Shown here piece after piece: positions 1 through 6,670 of a stretch of DNA of 9,928 bases. The DNA is from an uncultured Burkholderiales bacterium. GTDB lineage: Bacteria; Pseudomonadota; Gammaproteobacteria; Burkholderiales; Thiobacillaceae. The notes beneath the pieces are model-generated. The model worked only from the letters and a program-made list of their open reading frames with translations, was not told the origin of the DNA and did not search any database. The translations under genes were made by a program, and so were the position numbers. The stretch is from NCBI GenBank assembly GCA_937925755.1, contig CALAMX010000051.1:1-9928 (forward strand). Direction: 5' to 3'. Positions within the stretch are counted from its first letter, which is position 1. Each line of letters begins with the position of its first letter.

Positions 1-1262
1 GCGAAGGCATGCAGAACGCCTGCCAGGTGGCCGGCTTGCGCACGGTGATCACCAGTCGTGCCTTCGTCGAGAAGGCCCAACTCACGGCCCAGGTCGAGGC
101 CTTGCAAGGTGTGCGGATCGTTTGGCTGGAGGACTTGCGCCGCACCTTCGGGCTGGCCGACAAGCTCTGGCTGATCGGCTACGCCCTGTGGTGGCCTGAG
201 CGGGCGCTGCCCGGCGGTGCGCCGGAAGACCCGGCGGTAGTGCTCTACACCTCGGGCACCGAGGGGCGCCCCAAGGGGGTGGTCCTGTCGCACCGGGCGC
301 TACTGGCCAATGTCGCCCAGATCCTGCAGATTTTCCCGTTCGGCCCTAAGGACTCGATCTTCAACTGCCTGCCCATCTTCCACAGCTTCGGCCTGACCGC
401 CGGCGTGCTCATGCCCATGGTCAGCGGTGCCCGCTTGGTCCTGTACGTGAGCCCCTTGCATTACAAGGAGATTCCCCGACTTATCCGCGAGAAGGGCTGC
501 AACACCCTGTTTTCGACCAGCACCTTTTTGCACCACTATGCCCGCTACGCCCAGCCCGAGGATTTCCAGCGCTTGCGCTACGTGGTGGCGGGCGCCGAGA
601 AGCTGGCTGAGCCGGTGCGGCAGACCTGGCGCGAGCGCTTTGGCATCGATATCCTGGAGGGCTATGGCTGCACCGAGCTCGCCCCTGTGGTGGCCGTCAA
701 CCTACCCGACTCGAACCGGCCGGGGACGGTCGGACGACTGCTGCCGGGCATCGAGGCCAAGATCCTACCGGTGGAGGGGGTGGCGCGCGGTGGTGCCCTG
801 CACCTGCGCGGCCCCAACCTGATGAGCGGCTATTACCGGCCCGAGGCGCCGGCCGTGCTGGACCCGCCGCATTCGGCCGCCGGTCCGGGCTGGCACGACA
901 CCGGCGACGTGGCCGAGCTGGATGCCGATGGCTATCTCCGCATCCAGGGGCGGCTCCGACGCTTCGCCAAGATCGCCGGCGAGCAGGTCTGCCTGGATCT
1001 CACCGAGGCCATCGCCCGCGCCGTCTCCAGCGATGCCCAGCACGCCAGCCTGACCGTGCCCGATCCCGGCCGCGGCGAGGCCATCGTGCTTTACACCACG
1101 GATCCCGCACTCAACCGCGAACGACTGGCATCTGCCGCTCGCCAGTTGGGACTGCCTGAGATCGCCCTGCCGCGGCGCATCATCCACAGAGAGAGCCTGC
1201 CCCTGCTTGGCACGGGCAAGGTGGACTATCGCCGGCTCAGCAGCGAGGAGCCAAACCATTGA
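1..1262 (+). CDS. aas: Aas-like acyl-ACP synthetase (AMP-binding domain), 5'-partial
   Basis: This is the C-terminal, adenylate-forming part of a protein closely resembling Aas, which activates a free fatty acid with ATP and transfers it to acyl carrier protein for re-acylation of lysophospholipid at the inner membrane. The frame is open to the left edge, so the true start, and any PlsC-type acyltransferase or MFS domain, lies outside. Numbering from the first visible Met (position 9), the ATP-binding motif TSGTEGRPKG is at 81-90, GYGCTE at 218-223, DTGD at 297-300, the hinge region GRLRRFAKIAGE at 314-325, and the likely catalytic Lys404 in GTGKVDY. HSFGLT, SPLHY and VVAGAEKL are segments I recall from E. 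coli Aas. All core motifs are intact, so the enzyme looks active. The stop overlaps the start of the downstream TonB receptor gene by 4 bases, implying one transcript. A stand-alone fatty acyl-CoA ligase is the alternative, but the Aas-like segments argue against it. Confidence 0.88.
   Translation, partial: EGMQNACQVAGLRTVITSRAFVEKAQLTAQVEALQGVRIVWLEDLRRTFGLADKLWLIGYALWWPERALPGGAPEDPAVVLYTSGTEGRPKGVVLSHRALLANVAQILQIFPFGPKDSIFNCLPIFHSFGLTAGVLMPMVSGARLVLYVSPLHYKEIPRLIREKGCNTLFSTSTFLHHYARYAQPEDFQRLRYVVAGAEKLAEPVRQTWRERFGIDILEGYGCTELAPVVAVNLPDSNRPGTVGRLLPGIEAKILPVEGVARGGALHLRGPNLMSGYYRPEAPAVLDPPHSAAGPGWHDTGDVAELDADGYLRIQGRLRRFAKIAGEQVCLDLTEAIARAVSSDAQHASLTVPDPGRGEAIVLYTTDPALNRERLASAARQLGLPEIALPRRIIHRESLPLLGTGKVDYRRLSSEEPNH
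1245..1250 (+). promoter_or_regulatory. Shine-Dalgarno for the TonB receptor gene (TTG start)
   Basis: GAGGAG lies 8 bases before the TTG at 1259, inside the last codons of the acyl-ACP synthetase gene. This is a strong ribosome-binding site at good spacing. It decides the non-ATG start, because the TTG is followed directly by a plausible signal peptide. Confidence 0.75.
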
Positions 1263-3289
1263 GATACCGATCGTTTCATGCCCTGCTGCTGGCCTTCACG
1301 CACAACGTCTTGGCGCAAGGCGTGACGGAGGCCCTCTTCCTGGCCGACTTGCCGCAGGTGCTCACCGCCTCGCGTATCGCCACCTCACCGCTGGACGCCC
1401 CGGCTCCGGTGACCGTGATCGACCAGGAGACGATCCGCGCCTCGGGCTTCACCGAGATTCATGACGTCCTGCGGCTGGTGCCGGGCTACCTAGTGGCAGA
1501 CTGGCCCAAGGGCTCGCCGATGGTGGTGAACCACGGTCTTGGTGATGCCTATCCCAATCGTTTGTTGGTGATGGTGGACGGTCGCTCGGTGGTGAATCCC
1601 GCTACGGGGGCGGTGGACTGGCAGGACCTGCCCCTGCGGCTGGAGGACGTCGAGCGCATCGAGGTGGTGCGCGGACCGAACCAGGCGAGCTACGGCGCCG
1701 GTGCCTTCCAGGGGGTGATCCACATCATCACGCGTGAGCCGGGCGCTGACACGGGTGTTGGGCTCATCCTCTCGCGCGGCCGTCATGACTTCGCGGACCA
1801 CTACGTGCGCCTGGGCAAGAGCGCGCAGAGCGTCGACTGGCGACTGAGTCTGTCCAGCCGGGAGGCCACGAATTTCCGGGACCTCAAACGCTTCACCCAC
1901 TCGTATCAGGAGGAGATCCAGCACCAGGGCGTCTATGGTCAGCTCGTCTTGCGCCCCGTCTCGGACCAGGAATGGCTTTTGAGTGCCGGTCTTAGCCGCG
2001 GTGAGGACTGGGTGGGCAGTACACTGAAGCCCGATGAGGAACCCTATCGGACGCGCCGGCAGGAACAATACAGCATACGCCTGGCCTGGCACAAACACTA
2101 TGCGCCGGGCTCTCAGTTGTCGCTGGAATACGGGCGGTTCCAACGCAGCAAGCGGGAGACCGCCGTCCTCAGTCGACAAATCGGTGCGATCACGATCCGC
2201 GCCCCGGTTGCGGAAGATTTGGATGCCTCGCGCGACGCACTGGAGCTGCAACAGATTCACGCCTGGGCCGACGATGTCAAGGCTGTATGGGGTGTATCAC
2301 TCCGGCAGGATCGTGCCGAGTCGGAGCGTCAGCTCTATGGTTTGGGCACAGTCAGAGCGACGCCCTGGCAGGTCTTCGCGAATCTCGATTGGCGTTTCAA
2401 ACCCGACTGGCTGTTGCACATCGGCGGCACACTCGAGAGGCACCCGCAGAGCCATCCCCTCATTTCACCGCGTCTTGCCTTGAACTGGACGCTAAGCCCG
2501 GGGCAATCCCTGCGTTTCAGCGCGGGACAGGGCTATCGCGCCACTACCCTGGCAGAAACCCATGCACGCGAGGTGATCCGCTATCTGGGCCCGTCCCTGG
2601 GGGGCTTACCCACAGGTTCCATCGTGGACCTCGGCACATGGGCCATCCAGCGGCTCCAACCCGAGCGTACCCGATTCGTTGAACTGGGCTATGTCGGGCG
2701 CCACCCAGCATATGGGCTGGTGCTCGACACCCGGCTATTTTCCCAGCTCCATCAACGCTATGTCGACGACAGGAGCTGTACGGTCGGGACAGATTGCCCT
2801 TTCCCTGTGCCGGCAGATTATCTGCGTCCTTCTGGACTCGGGCCGGATAAGGCGGATTACTTCTACAACAGCGGCGGTATCCGTACCCTGGGCGGTGACC
2901 TGGCCCTGGATTGGCGTCACCCCATTCTGGGCCGAGTGCTGGTCTCGCATGCCATCACCCGGATCCGCGCTGGCGCCGGCACCGACCGGGACACCGAGCG
3001 CACCGCGCCGCGCCATGCGACTAGCCTGCTGTGGTCGCTGCCGCTGCCGACCGGTTTCAGCGCGAGCCTGGGCTACTACCGGGTCGGGGACATGATGTGG
3101 CTGAATGACGGAGATGTACAGTCCTCTTATGAACGCGTGGACTTCAGGCTCGCCAAACACCTGGGCGGTAAGGGCAGCGAGGACGAACTGGCACTGACGC
3201 TGCAAAACGCCACTGGTGAGCACATGGAGTTCCGTCAGAACCATACGGTGCAACGCCAGGCCTTCCTCACCCTGCGTCTGACGTGGTGA
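1259..3289 (+). CDS. TonB-dependent outer-membrane receptor
   Basis: This 676-residue protein is a TonB-dependent receptor, which imports a scarce ligand (siderophore, vitamin, metal complex or similar) across the outer membrane using TonB/ExbBD energy. The TTG start is chosen for its GAGGAG site and for the signal peptide that follows: Arg2 and Arg4, a hydrophobic core, and probable cleavage after VLA at about residue 19. The plug domain spans about 36-160, with APAPVTVIDQETI near 47-59 and the hallmark VERIEVVRGP at 131-140, followed by SYGAGAFQGVIHIIT. The rest is a beta-barrel ending in a C-terminal Trp676, as expected for insertion by the BAM complex. No clear TonB box is seen in the short segment before the plug. 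The only two cysteines, Cys507 and Cys513, sit in a probable surface loop. The gene overlaps the acyl-ACP synthetase gene by 4 bases, so the two are translationally coupled. The ligand cannot be told from sequence. Confidence 0.9.
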   Translation: MRYRSFHALLLAFTHNVLAQGVTEALFLADLPQVLTASRIATSPLDAPAPVTVIDQETIRASGFTEIHDVLRLVPGYLVADWPKGSPMVVNHGLGDAYPNRLLVMVDGRSVVNPATGAVDWQDLPLRLEDVERIEVVRGPNQASYGAGAFQGVIHIITREPGADTGVGLILSRGRHDFADHYVRLGKSAQSVDWRLSLSSREATNFRDLKRFTHSYQEEIQHQGVYGQLVLRPVSDQEWLLSAGLSRGEDWVGSTLKPDEEPYRTRRQEQYSIRLAWHKHYAPGSQLSLEYGRFQRSKRETAVLSRQIGAITIRAPVAEDLDASRDALELQQIHAWADDVKAVWGVSLRQDRAESERQLYGLGTVRATPWQVFANLDWRFKPDWLLHIGGTLERHPQSHPLISPRLALNWTLSPGQSLRFSAGQGYRATTLAETHAREVIRYLGPSLGGLPTGSIVDLGTWAIQRLQPERTRFVELGYVGRHPAYGLVLDTRLFSQLHQRYVDDRSCTVGTDCPFPVPADYLRPSGLGPDKADYFYNSGGIRTLGGDLALDWRHPILGRVLVSHAITRIRAGAGTDRDTERTAPRHATSLLWSLPLPTGFSASLGYYRVGDMMWLNDGDVQSSYERVDFRLAKHLGGKGSEDELALTLQNATGEHMEFRQNHTVQRQAFLTLRLTW

Positions 3290-3307
3290 GCTTGAAAAAC
3301 CGTGCGA

Positions 3308-3338
3308 TTGGCTAAATATCGGATTTATAGGGTATAAT
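3308..3338 (+). promoter_or_regulatory. Probable sigma70 promoter for the FmdB-family gene
   Basis: A perfect -10 hexamer TATAAT lies at 3333-3338. The best -35 is TTGGCT at 3308-3313 (4 of 6 consensus bases), with a rather long 19-base spacer. The stretch is AT-rich compared with its surroundings and sits in the 80-base gap before the gene, giving a short leader of roughly 25 bases. The -10 lies within a partial inverted repeat (GGATT at 3321-3325, AATCC at 3336-3340), which might be an operator or chance. Confidence 0.6.
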
Positions 3339-3359
3339 CCCGCAAGATACGCTTCGATT

Positions 3360-3364
3360 GGAGG
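3360..3364 (+). promoter_or_regulatory. Shine-Dalgarno for the FmdB-family gene
   Basis: GGAGG sits 5 bases before the ATG at 3370. It favours that ATG over an in-frame TTG at 3358, whose last base would be part of the ribosome-binding site itself. Confidence 0.75.
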
Positions 3365-3369
3365 TCGAG

Positions 3370-3621
3370 ATGCCGATCTATGCCTACAAGTGTTCCGAGT
3401 GTGGTTTCGAGCAGGACGTCATGCAGAAGGTGAGCGACGCGCCGTTGACCGACTGTCCTTCTTGCGGTAAACCCACATTCGCCAAGCAGCTCACCGCCGC
3501 CGGCTTCCAGCTCAAGGGCAGCGGCTGGTACGCCACCGACTTCAAGGGCGGCGCTCCCAAGAAGGAGGAGGCCCCGGCGCCGGCCTGTGGTGCGGGTGGC
3601 TGCCCGGCCTGCGCAGCCTGA
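3370..3621 (+). CDS. FmdB-family zinc-ribbon protein
   Basis: This is an 83-residue protein of the FmdB/CxxC_CxxC_SSSS zinc-ribbon family, a putative regulatory or zinc-binding protein of unproven biochemical role. It begins MPIYAYKCSECGFEQD, typical of the family, and carries two zinc knuckles, CSEC (residues 8-11) and CPSC (residues 31-34), followed by the conserved stretch QLTAAGFQLKGSGWYATDF. The C-terminal tail is Lys/Glu/Pro/Ala-rich and ends in a second cysteine cluster, CGAGGCPAC. The ATG at 3370 is preferred because of GGAGG 5 bases upstream. The gene has its own probable promoter upstream and a strong terminator downstream, so it may be transcribed alone even though it lies next to the DUF502-aspS genes, as is common in related genomes. 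Confidence 0.9.
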   Translation: MPIYAYKCSECGFEQDVMQKVSDAPLTDCPSCGKPTFAKQLTAAGFQLKGSGWYATDFKGGAPKKEEAPAPACGAGGCPACAA

Positions 3622-3642
3622 CGTCCAAGCCACCTTCCCTCG

Positions 3643-3682
3643 ATTGGGCAAAACGCCCTGTGCGTTTTGCCCAATTTCTTTT
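3643..3682 (+). terminator. Rho-independent terminator after the FmdB-family gene
   Basis: A perfect 14-bp stem is formed by ATTGGGCAAAACGC (3643-3656) and GCGTTTTGCCCAAT (3662-3675), with the 5-base loop CCTGT and a following tail TTCTTTT (3676-3682). It starts 21 bases after the FmdB stop codon and ends 25 bases before the DUF502 start codon. It is a textbook plus-strand intrinsic terminator. The opposite strand lacks a comparable U-rich tail. Confidence 0.9.
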
Positions 3683-3707
3683 GCCGAATTTCTTTATCCG
3701 CGCCGTC

Positions 3708-4334
3708 ATGGCCCCGTTACGTCGCTACTTCATCACCGGCCTGCTGATCTGGGTGCCGCTGGGCATCACGATCTGGGTGCTCAACGCCCTGATCGGCGCC
3801 ATGGACCAGACACTACTGCTGCTGCCGGAACCCTGGCGGCCGGAGGCCTGGCTTGGAGTGCGCATCCCCGGCCTGGGGGTGCTGCTCACCGCCTTGATCA
3901 TCTTCCTGACCGGTCTTATCAGCGCCAATCTCATCGGGCAGCGGTTGCTGGCTTATTGGGAGGGGATTCTGCAGCGCATACCGGTGGTGCGCACCATCTA
4001 CGGCAGCGTCAAGCAGGTCTCCGACACACTACTGAGCGGCAACGGACATGCCTTCCGCAAGGTGCTGCTGGTGCACTACCCGCATCCCAATGCTTGGTCG
4101 CTTGCCTTTCAGACCAACGTGCCGGAAGAGGTGCACGACAGGTTGGGAGATGAATGGCTGGCCGTGTTCATCCCCACCGCGCCCAGCCCGGTGAACGGCT
4201 TCTATTTCTACGTGCGGCGCGAGGAGACCATAGAGCTGGACGTCTCCGTGGACGCTGCGCTCAAATACATCGTCTCGATGGGGGTGGTGGCGCCTAGCCC
4301 ACGGCCGGTCGCCAACCATTACCCCGGCGATTGA
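3708..4334 (+). CDS. DUF502 family inner-membrane protein
   Basis: This 208-residue protein belongs to the DUF502 family, whose molecular function is unknown; the length fits the family. It starts MAPLRRYFITGLLIWVPLGI, with a first membrane helix at about 8-30 and a second at about 54-74 (LGVLLTALIIFLTGLISANL), followed by the characteristic IPVVRTIYGSVKQVSDTLL at about 91-109 and a soluble C-terminal domain. The ATG at 3708 is chosen because a longer frame from GTG at 3660 would begin inside the terminator hairpin and because family members start near this point. No Shine-Dalgarno is visible before the ATG, so translation may be weak. The gene is 31 bases upstream of aspS, a neighbourhood conserved in many Beta- and Gammaproteobacteria. 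It is separated from the zinc-ribbon gene by a strong terminator, and no clear promoter of its own was found. Confidence 0.88.
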   Translation: MAPLRRYFITGLLIWVPLGITIWVLNALIGAMDQTLLLLPEPWRPEAWLGVRIPGLGVLLTALIIFLTGLISANLIGQRLLAYWEGILQRIPVVRTIYGSVKQVSDTLLSGNGHAFRKVLLVHYPHPNAWSLAFQTNVPEEVHDRLGDEWLAVFIPTAPSPVNGFYFYVRREETIELDVSVDAALKYIVSMGVVAPSPRPVANHYPGD

Positions 4335-4365
4335 TGCCATTGATCTTGACAGCGGACTTGACATC

Positions 4366-6147
4366 ATGCGGACTCACTATTGCGGCGCTGTAACCGCCGC
4401 CGACATCGACACCATCGTCACCCTCTGCGGGTGGGCCCACCGGCGGCGCGACCACGGTGGAGTGATCTTCATCGATCTCAGGGACCGCGAGGGCACTGTG
4501 CAGGTGGTGGTCGACCCTGGCACCCCGGAGGCCTTCCGGCTGGCGGAGGAGGTGCGCAGCGAATACGTGCTCAAGATCGAGGGGCGTGTGCGTCGGCGAC
4601 CGCCGGGCACCGAGAATCCCAACCTGCCCACCGGTGAAGTGGAGGTCGTCGCCCAGCGGCTGGAGGTGCTGAACCCCTCGGCCACGCCGCCTTTCCTGCT
4701 CGACGATGAGAGCCTCTCCGAGAACGTGCGCCTGACCTACCGCTACCTCGACCTGCGCCGGCCCATGATGCAGCGCAACCTGCGACTCAGGTACCGGGTG
4801 GCTAAGCTCATGCGTGACTATCTCGACGCGCATGGCTTCATCGAGATCGAGACCCCGATGTTGACCCGTTCGACGCCGGAGGGGGCGCGCGACTACCTGG
4901 TACCGTCGCGCCTGCACGACGGCATGTTCTACGCCCTGCCGCAGTCACCGCAGCTCTTCAAGCAACTGCTCATGGTCTCGGGCTTCGACCGCTACTACCA
5001 AATCGTCAAGTGCTTCCGGGACGAAGACCTGCGCGCCGACCGGCAGCCGGAGTTCACCCAGGTGGACCTGGAGGCATCCTTCCTCGACGAGGAGGCGATC
5101 ATGGGGTTGGTCGAGGGCATGCTCCGCCAAGTCTTCAAGGCGGCCATCGACGTGGACCTACCTGACCCCTTCCCACGCATGTCCTACAGTGAGGCGATGC
5201 GTCGCTATGGTTCGGACAAACCAGACCTACGCGTGTCACTGGTGCTGACCGAACTCACCGATGTCATGCGTGACGTCGAATTCAAGGTCTTCGCCGGCCC
5301 AGCCAACCAGCCCGACGGACGGGTGGCGGCACTGCTGATCCCCGGCGGGGGCGCGCTCACCCGCGGCGAGATCGACGCCTACACCGAGTTCGTCAAAATC
5401 TATGGTGCCAAGGGCTTGGCCTGGATCAAGGTCAACGACCTTGCCTGCGGGCGCGAGGGACTGCAGTCGCCCATCGTCAAAAACCTGCATGATGCGGCGC
5501 TGACCGCGATCCTGGAGCGCACCGGTGCACAAAACGGCGACCTCATCTTTTTCGGGGCGGATCGCGCGAAGATCGTCAACGATGCCCTAGGGGCGCTCAG
5601 GATCAAGATCGGACACGAGAAGGGCCACGCCGTCGATGCGTGGCGGCCGCTCTGGGTGGTGGACTTCCCCATGTTCGAATGGAACGAGGACGAGAAGCGC
5701 TGGGATGCCCTGCATCACCCCTTTACCGCACCCAAACCCGGCCATGAGGACTGGCTCGCCAGCGACCCCGGACGGGCCCTGTCGCGCGCCTACGACATCG
5801 TCCTGAACGGTTGGGAGATCGGTGGTGGCTCGATCCGCATCCATGACGAGGCCGTCCAGGAGAAGGTGTTCGCGGCGTTGAACCTCGGCGAGCAAGAGCG
5901 GCGCAACAAGTTCGGCTTCCTGCTCGACGCCCTCAAGTACGGGGCGCCGCCGCACGGGGGGCTGGCCCTCGGGCTCGACCGCCTGGTGGCGCTGATGGCC
6001 GGGGCCGACTCCATCCGCGACGTCATCGCCTTCCCCAAGACCCAGCGCGCCAACTGCCTGATGACTGGTGCCCCCAACCGGGTGGATGAGCGGCAGTTGC
6101 GGGAGCTGCACATCCGGCTGCGCAACCCGCCGACATCGGCAGGGTGA
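4366..6147 (+). CDS. aspS: Aspartyl-tRNA synthetase (likely nondiscriminating AspRS)
   Basis: This is a full-length class IIb aspartyl-tRNA synthetase of 593 residues, which charges tRNA-Asp with aspartate using ATP in the cytoplasm. The N-terminal OB-fold anticodon-binding domain begins MRTHYCG and contains TLCGWAHRRRDHGGVIFIDLRDREG at 19-43. The catalytic core has TPEGARDYLVPSR from 170, QSPQLFKQLL from 193, motif 2 FRDEDLRADRQPEFTQVD at 217-234 and motif 3 GLALGLDR at 532-539; the bacterial GAD-type insertion lies between motifs 2 and 3. Residue 30 is His (Leu in E. coli) and Gly81 lies in RPPG. This pattern is associated with nondiscriminating AspRS that also makes Asp-tRNA-Asn for GatCAB. 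The start has only a weak ribosome-binding site (GCGGA). The overall sequence resembles betaproteobacterial AspRS best. The nudB gene follows after 13 bases, suggesting an operon. Confidence 0.98.
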   Translation: MRTHYCGAVTAADIDTIVTLCGWAHRRRDHGGVIFIDLRDREGTVQVVVDPGTPEAFRLAEEVRSEYVLKIEGRVRRRPPGTENPNLPTGEVEVVAQRLEVLNPSATPPFLLDDESLSENVRLTYRYLDLRRPMMQRNLRLRYRVAKLMRDYLDAHGFIEIETPMLTRSTPEGARDYLVPSRLHDGMFYALPQSPQLFKQLLMVSGFDRYYQIVKCFRDEDLRADRQPEFTQVDLEASFLDEEAIMGLVEGMLRQVFKAAIDVDLPDPFPRMSYSEAMRRYGSDKPDLRVSLVLTELTDVMRDVEFKVFAGPANQPDGRVAALLIPGGGALTRGEIDAYTEFVKIYGAKGLAWIKVNDLACGREGLQSPIVKNLHDAALTAILERTGAQNGDLIFFGADRAKIVNDALGALRIKIGHEKGHAVDAWRPLWVVDFPMFEWNEDEKRWDALHHPFTAPKPGHEDWLASDPGRALSRAYDIVLNGWEIGGGSIRIHDEAVQEKVFAALNLGEQERRNKFGFLLDALKYGAPPHGGLALGLDRLVALMAGADSIRDVIAFPKTQRANCLMTGAPNRVDERQLRELHIRLRNPPTSAG

Positions 6148-6160
6148 GAGCAGGCGCACG

Positions 6161-6634
6161 GTGGTAGCGCCATACAAGCTCCCGCTATCCGTTCTGGTGG
6201 TGATCCACACGCCGGATCAGAGGGTCCTCATGCTCGAGCGCGCCGACCATCCGGGCTGGTGGCAGTCCGTCACCGGCAGCCTGCAGCCTGGAGAGACCCC
6301 GGCACAGGCCGCGGTGCGCGAGGTGAGTGAGGAGACGGGGCTGGATGCAACCGCGTTTACGCTCGAGGACTGCGGCTACACCAACACCTATGCGATCTAT
6401 GATTGCTTTCGTCACCGCTACGCGCCGGGTACGACCCACAACACCGAGCACGTCTTTGCTCTAGAGTTGCCGCTGCCCATGCCGGTAAGGCTCGCGCAGC
6501 GCGAGCACCTTGCCTGGCGCTGGCTGCCGTGGGATGAAGCGGCGGCGCTCTGCTTCTCGCCCAGCAACGCCGAGGCGATCCGCCGCCTGGCGCGCGAGCG
6601 GGGCTGGGATACCACCCCGTCTGTGGCAGAATAG
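6161..6634 (+). CDS. nudB: Dihydroneopterin triphosphate diphosphatase, Nudix family
   Basis: This 157-residue Nudix hydrolase closely resembles E. coli NudB, which removes pyrophosphate from dihydroneopterin triphosphate in folate biosynthesis. A complete Nudix box (G-x5-E-x7-REUxEExGU) is at residues 39-61: it starts at Gly39, has Glu45, and ends in REVSEETGL with Glu57 and Glu58 as metal ligands. The family signatures WWQSVTGS, FRHRYAPGTTHNTEH and EHLAWRWLPW are also present. The GTG at 6161 is chosen because it gives MVAPYKLPLSVLVVI, matching the NudB N-terminus in length; no ATG lies between it and the aspS stop. Only a weak CAGG precedes it, which suggests coupling to aspS translation. 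aspS-nudB adjacency is common in Proteobacteria. A more general Nudix hydrolase cannot be excluded, but the RHRYAPG segment supports NudB. Confidence 0.9.
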   Translation: MVAPYKLPLSVLVVIHTPDQRVLMLERADHPGWWQSVTGSLQPGETPAQAAVREVSEETGLDATAFTLEDCGYTNTYAIYDCFRHRYAPGTTHNTEHVFALELPLPMPVRLAQREHLAWRWLPWDEAAALCFSPSNAEAIRRLARERGWDTTPSVAE

Positions 6635-6670
6635 CTTGCAACCGCGGCCCTAGCCCTAGCCTCAGCGTCC

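Noticed and set aside
765..1259. Minus-strand frame of 164 codons under the acyl-ACP synthetase gene
   Set aside because: It is antisense to a gene with all adenylation motifs intact, and its product has no recognisable features.
1490..2260. Minus-strand frame of 256 codons inside the TonB receptor gene
   Set aside because: It is antisense to a well-supported receptor gene; the composition is that of a shadow frame and no motif is seen.
3660..3707. Longer DUF502 frame starting at GTG 3660
   Set aside because: This start lies within the terminator hairpin, has no ribosome-binding site, and adds residues not expected before the usual family N-terminus at the ATG at 3708.
4346..4363. Two perfect TTGACA hexamers 12 bases apart, just before aspS, looking like -35 elements
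   Set aside because: At 16-18 base spacing the -10 would fall inside the aspS coding region (around 4369-4386), where the sequence is GC-rich and nothing like TATAAT is present.
6646..6660. GCCCTAGCCCTAGCC short repeat as a possible regulatory or mobile-element trace
   Set aside because: There are only two and a half short units, with no flanking inverted repeats; it is too small to claim as a functional repeat.
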